From NCBI RefSeq assembly GCF_030812255.1, contig NZ_JAUSSH010000005.1, positions 62,001 to 126,000 of the forward strand: 64,000 nt of DNA, given 5' to 3'. The position numbers and the translations under genes were made by a program. The notes under the pieces are model-generated. The model saw only the letters and a list, made by a program, of their open reading frames with translations, was not told the DNA's origin and did no database searches. Source of the DNA: Paeniglutamicibacter psychrophenolicus. GTDB lineage: Bacteria > Actinomycetota > Actinomycetes > Actinomycetales > Micrococcaceae. This document shows, one piece after another, positions 62,818 to 64,000 of this stretch (position 1 is the stretch's first letter; each line of letters opens with the position of its first letter).

Positions 62818-63957
62818 CTAGACCACGACCAGGTCGTCGACGTGCACCACTGCGCGTTCGTAGGAGCTGCCCAGGTCCTCGCCGAGCTCGTGCGTGGAGC
62901 GCCCGAGCATCTGCGGCAGTTCCGCGGAGGAGAAGTTGACCAGGCCGCGGGCAATGACCAGCCCGGAGCCGTCGGTGATCTCCACCGCGTCCCCGGCCTC
63001 GAAGGAGCCGTTGATCCCGGTGATCCCGGCCGGCAGCAGCGAGGCGACCCCGGAGGCCACGGCGCGCACCGCACCCGGGTCCAGCAGCAGCCGGCCCTGG
63101 GTGGTGGCCAGGTGCGCCAGCCACAGCATCCGGGTGGAACGCCGCCCGCCGCGGGCGGAGAACCACGTGCCCACGTCTTGGCCGGCCAGCGCCGCTGCGG
63201 CGTTGGCGGTGGACGTGACCAGGGTGGGGATGCCCGATTCGGCGCTCATGGTGGCGGCCTCGACCTTGGTGGCCATGCCCCCGGTGCCCAATCCCGCGGA
63301 TCCGGTGGACCCGATGCGCAACGCCTCGAGGTCTTCCGCGCGCTCGATCGACGGCACGCGCACGCCCCCGGCATTCGGCGGGGCGTCGTAGACCGCGTCG
63401 ATGTCCGAGAGCAGCAGCAGCGCGTCGGCCTTGACCAGGTGCGCCACCAGGGCCGCGAGCCGGTCGTTGTCCCCGAAGCGGATCTCGTGGGTGGCCACGG
63501 TGTCGTTTTCGTTCACGATCGGCACCACGCCCAGGGCCAGCAACCGGTTCAGCGCGCGGAACGCGTTGGCGTATTGCTGGCGGCGGATCAGGTCGTCGGC
63601 GGTCAACAGGACCTGGCCGACCGTGATCCCGTGGGCGGAAAACGCCTGGGTGTACTTCGCCATGAGCAGGCCCTGGCCCACCGAGGCCGCAGCCTGCTGG
63701 GTAGCCAGGTCGCGCGGCCGGCGCCCCAGGTCAAGGGGCGCCAGTCCGGCGGCGATGGCTCCGGAGGAAACCAGGATCAGCTCGGTCCCGGCGGTGTTGA
63801 CCGCCGCGAGGCGGTCCACCAGGGAGCTGAGGGCCTCCTCGGAGATGCCCCCGGCCAGCGTGGTCAGGGACGAGGAACCGACCTTGACCACGATGCGCGA
63901 GGCGCGGGGCAGGTCCTGGCGTTGCGTGATGCCCGAGGGCTGGTGTGTGGCGCGCAC
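62818..63957 (-). CDS. proB: glutamate 5-kinase with PUA domain
   Basis: The protein has 379 residues from ATG 63957. First enzyme of proline synthesis, phosphorylating glutamate; normally inhibited by proline. Amino acid kinase fold: ASRIVVKVGSSSLTTLAGGI, ILVSSGAIAAGL, VPIVNENDTVATHEIRFGDNDRLAALVA, LLLSDIDAVYDAPPN and VGTGGMATKVEAA-like GLGTGGMATKVEAATMS. A C-terminal PUA domain (~285-370, LLDPGAVRAVASGVASLLPAGI, GDAVEITDGSGLVIARGLVN) is typical. It begins 10 bases after the stop of a gene cut by the window edge. Confidence 0.97.
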   Translation of the reverse strand: MRATHQPSGITQRQDLPRASRIVVKVGSSSLTTLAGGISEEALSSLVDRLAAVNTAGTELILVSSGAIAAGLAPLDLGRRPRDLATQQAAASVGQGLLMAKYTQAFSAHGITVGQVLLTADDLIRRQQYANAFRALNRLLALGVVPIVNENDTVATHEIRFGDNDRLAALVAHLVKADALLLLSDIDAVYDAPPNAGGVRVPSIERAEDLEALRIGSTGSAGLGTGGMATKVEAATMSAESGIPTLVTSTANAAAALAGQDVGTWFSARGGRRSTRMLWLAHLATTQGRLLLDPGAVRAVASGVASLLPAGITGINGSFEAGDAVEITDGSGLVIARGLVNFSSAELPQMLGRSTHELGEDLGSSYERAVVHVDDLVVV

Positions 63958-63967
63958 TGTTCCTCGG

Positions 63968-64000
63968 TTACTCCCCGGACTTGGGTAGTTGGTGCTTGTA
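63968..64000 (-). CDS. 3' end of an upstream gene, probably obg GTPase
   Basis: Ten codons (YKHQLPKSGE) end at a TAA ten bases before proB. The spacing and the common gene order obg-proB in actinobacteria suggest the GTPase Obg. The sequence is too short to verify that. Confidence 0.4.
   Translation of the reverse strand, partial: YKHQLPKSGE

Overview
The window comes from a high-GC actinobacterium, most likely a member of the Micrococcaceae (Arthrobacter / Paeniglutamicibacter-like). The reasons are the overall GC, the mycothiol-dependent formaldehyde dehydrogenase with a neighbouring mycoredoxin, the class Ib ribonucleotide reductase operon nrdHIEF, and the order obg(?)-proB-proA-nadD-rsfS. 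This assignment is an inference from gene content; no database search was possible. No phage, insertion sequence or CRISPR array was seen.

Layout. 1-2.2 kb: two LuxR-type regulators (the first cut by the window edge) and a secreted protein. 2.5-4.7 kb: an exonuclease VII large-subunit-like protein with a membrane tail, ending tail-to-tail with an SRAP (YedK/HMCES-type) DNA-protein crosslinking peptidase. 5.2-9.1 kb: secreted trypsin-like protease, DHFR-like reductase, a frame-disrupted PhzF gene and a DUF1801 protein. 9.2-11.4 kb: thiol/formaldehyde module (mycoredoxin, mycothiol-dependent dehydrogenase, MBL hydrolase) closed by a long hairpin. 12.1-16.4 kb: lipoprotein, then a 971-residue FAD/Fe-S D-lactate dehydrogenase-like enzyme divergent from a GntR/FCD regulator. 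16.4-27.7 kb: mixed accessory genes (lipoate-ligase-like protein, P-loop kinase, S53 peptidase, thioesterase, pyruvate oxidase PoxB, second DHFR-like protein, DUF4357-like membrane protein, a second decayed PhzF).

28.2-37.8 kb is the most coherent accessory locus. It encodes an XRE-TetR fusion regulator, a BKACE enzyme, L-carnitine dehydrogenase, a betainyl-CoA-type thioesterase, a complete peptide-family (family 5) ABC importer and a beta-lactamase-fold serine hydrolase. Most genes overlap by ATGA/GTGA, so regulator, catabolism and transport appear translationally coupled. Together they predict import of carnitine or carnitine esters, release of carnitine, and conversion through 3-dehydrocarnitine to glycine betaine and acetoacetate.

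37.8-41.1 kb: thioredoxin-reductase-like flavoprotein divergent from an XRE-cupin regulator, an FNT-family transporter and a decayed NTF2-like gene. 41.2-45.8 kb: nrdHIEF on the minus strand, with a NrdR-like box, DnaA-box-like inverted repeats upstream and a 16-bp hairpin between nrdE and nrdF. 46.1-47.8 kb: vitamin B6 pair (pyridoxal kinase, PLP homeostasis protein). 47.9-57.8 kb: flavoprotein/TetR divergent pair with a clear operator, PhnA, membrane proteins (one frame-disrupted), a SatD-like regulator with a strikingly periodic operator, a hydrolase, an FAD oxidoreductase, an APC permease and an MDR oxidoreductase. 58.2-64 kb: tRNA-Ala(GGC), rsfS, a Pro/Ala-rich membrane-anchored protein, nadD, a small membrane protein, proA, proB and the last ten codons of a probable obg.

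Four loci carry frame disruptions (two PhzF homologues, an NTF2-like protein, a membrane protein), while the housekeeping genes between them are intact.
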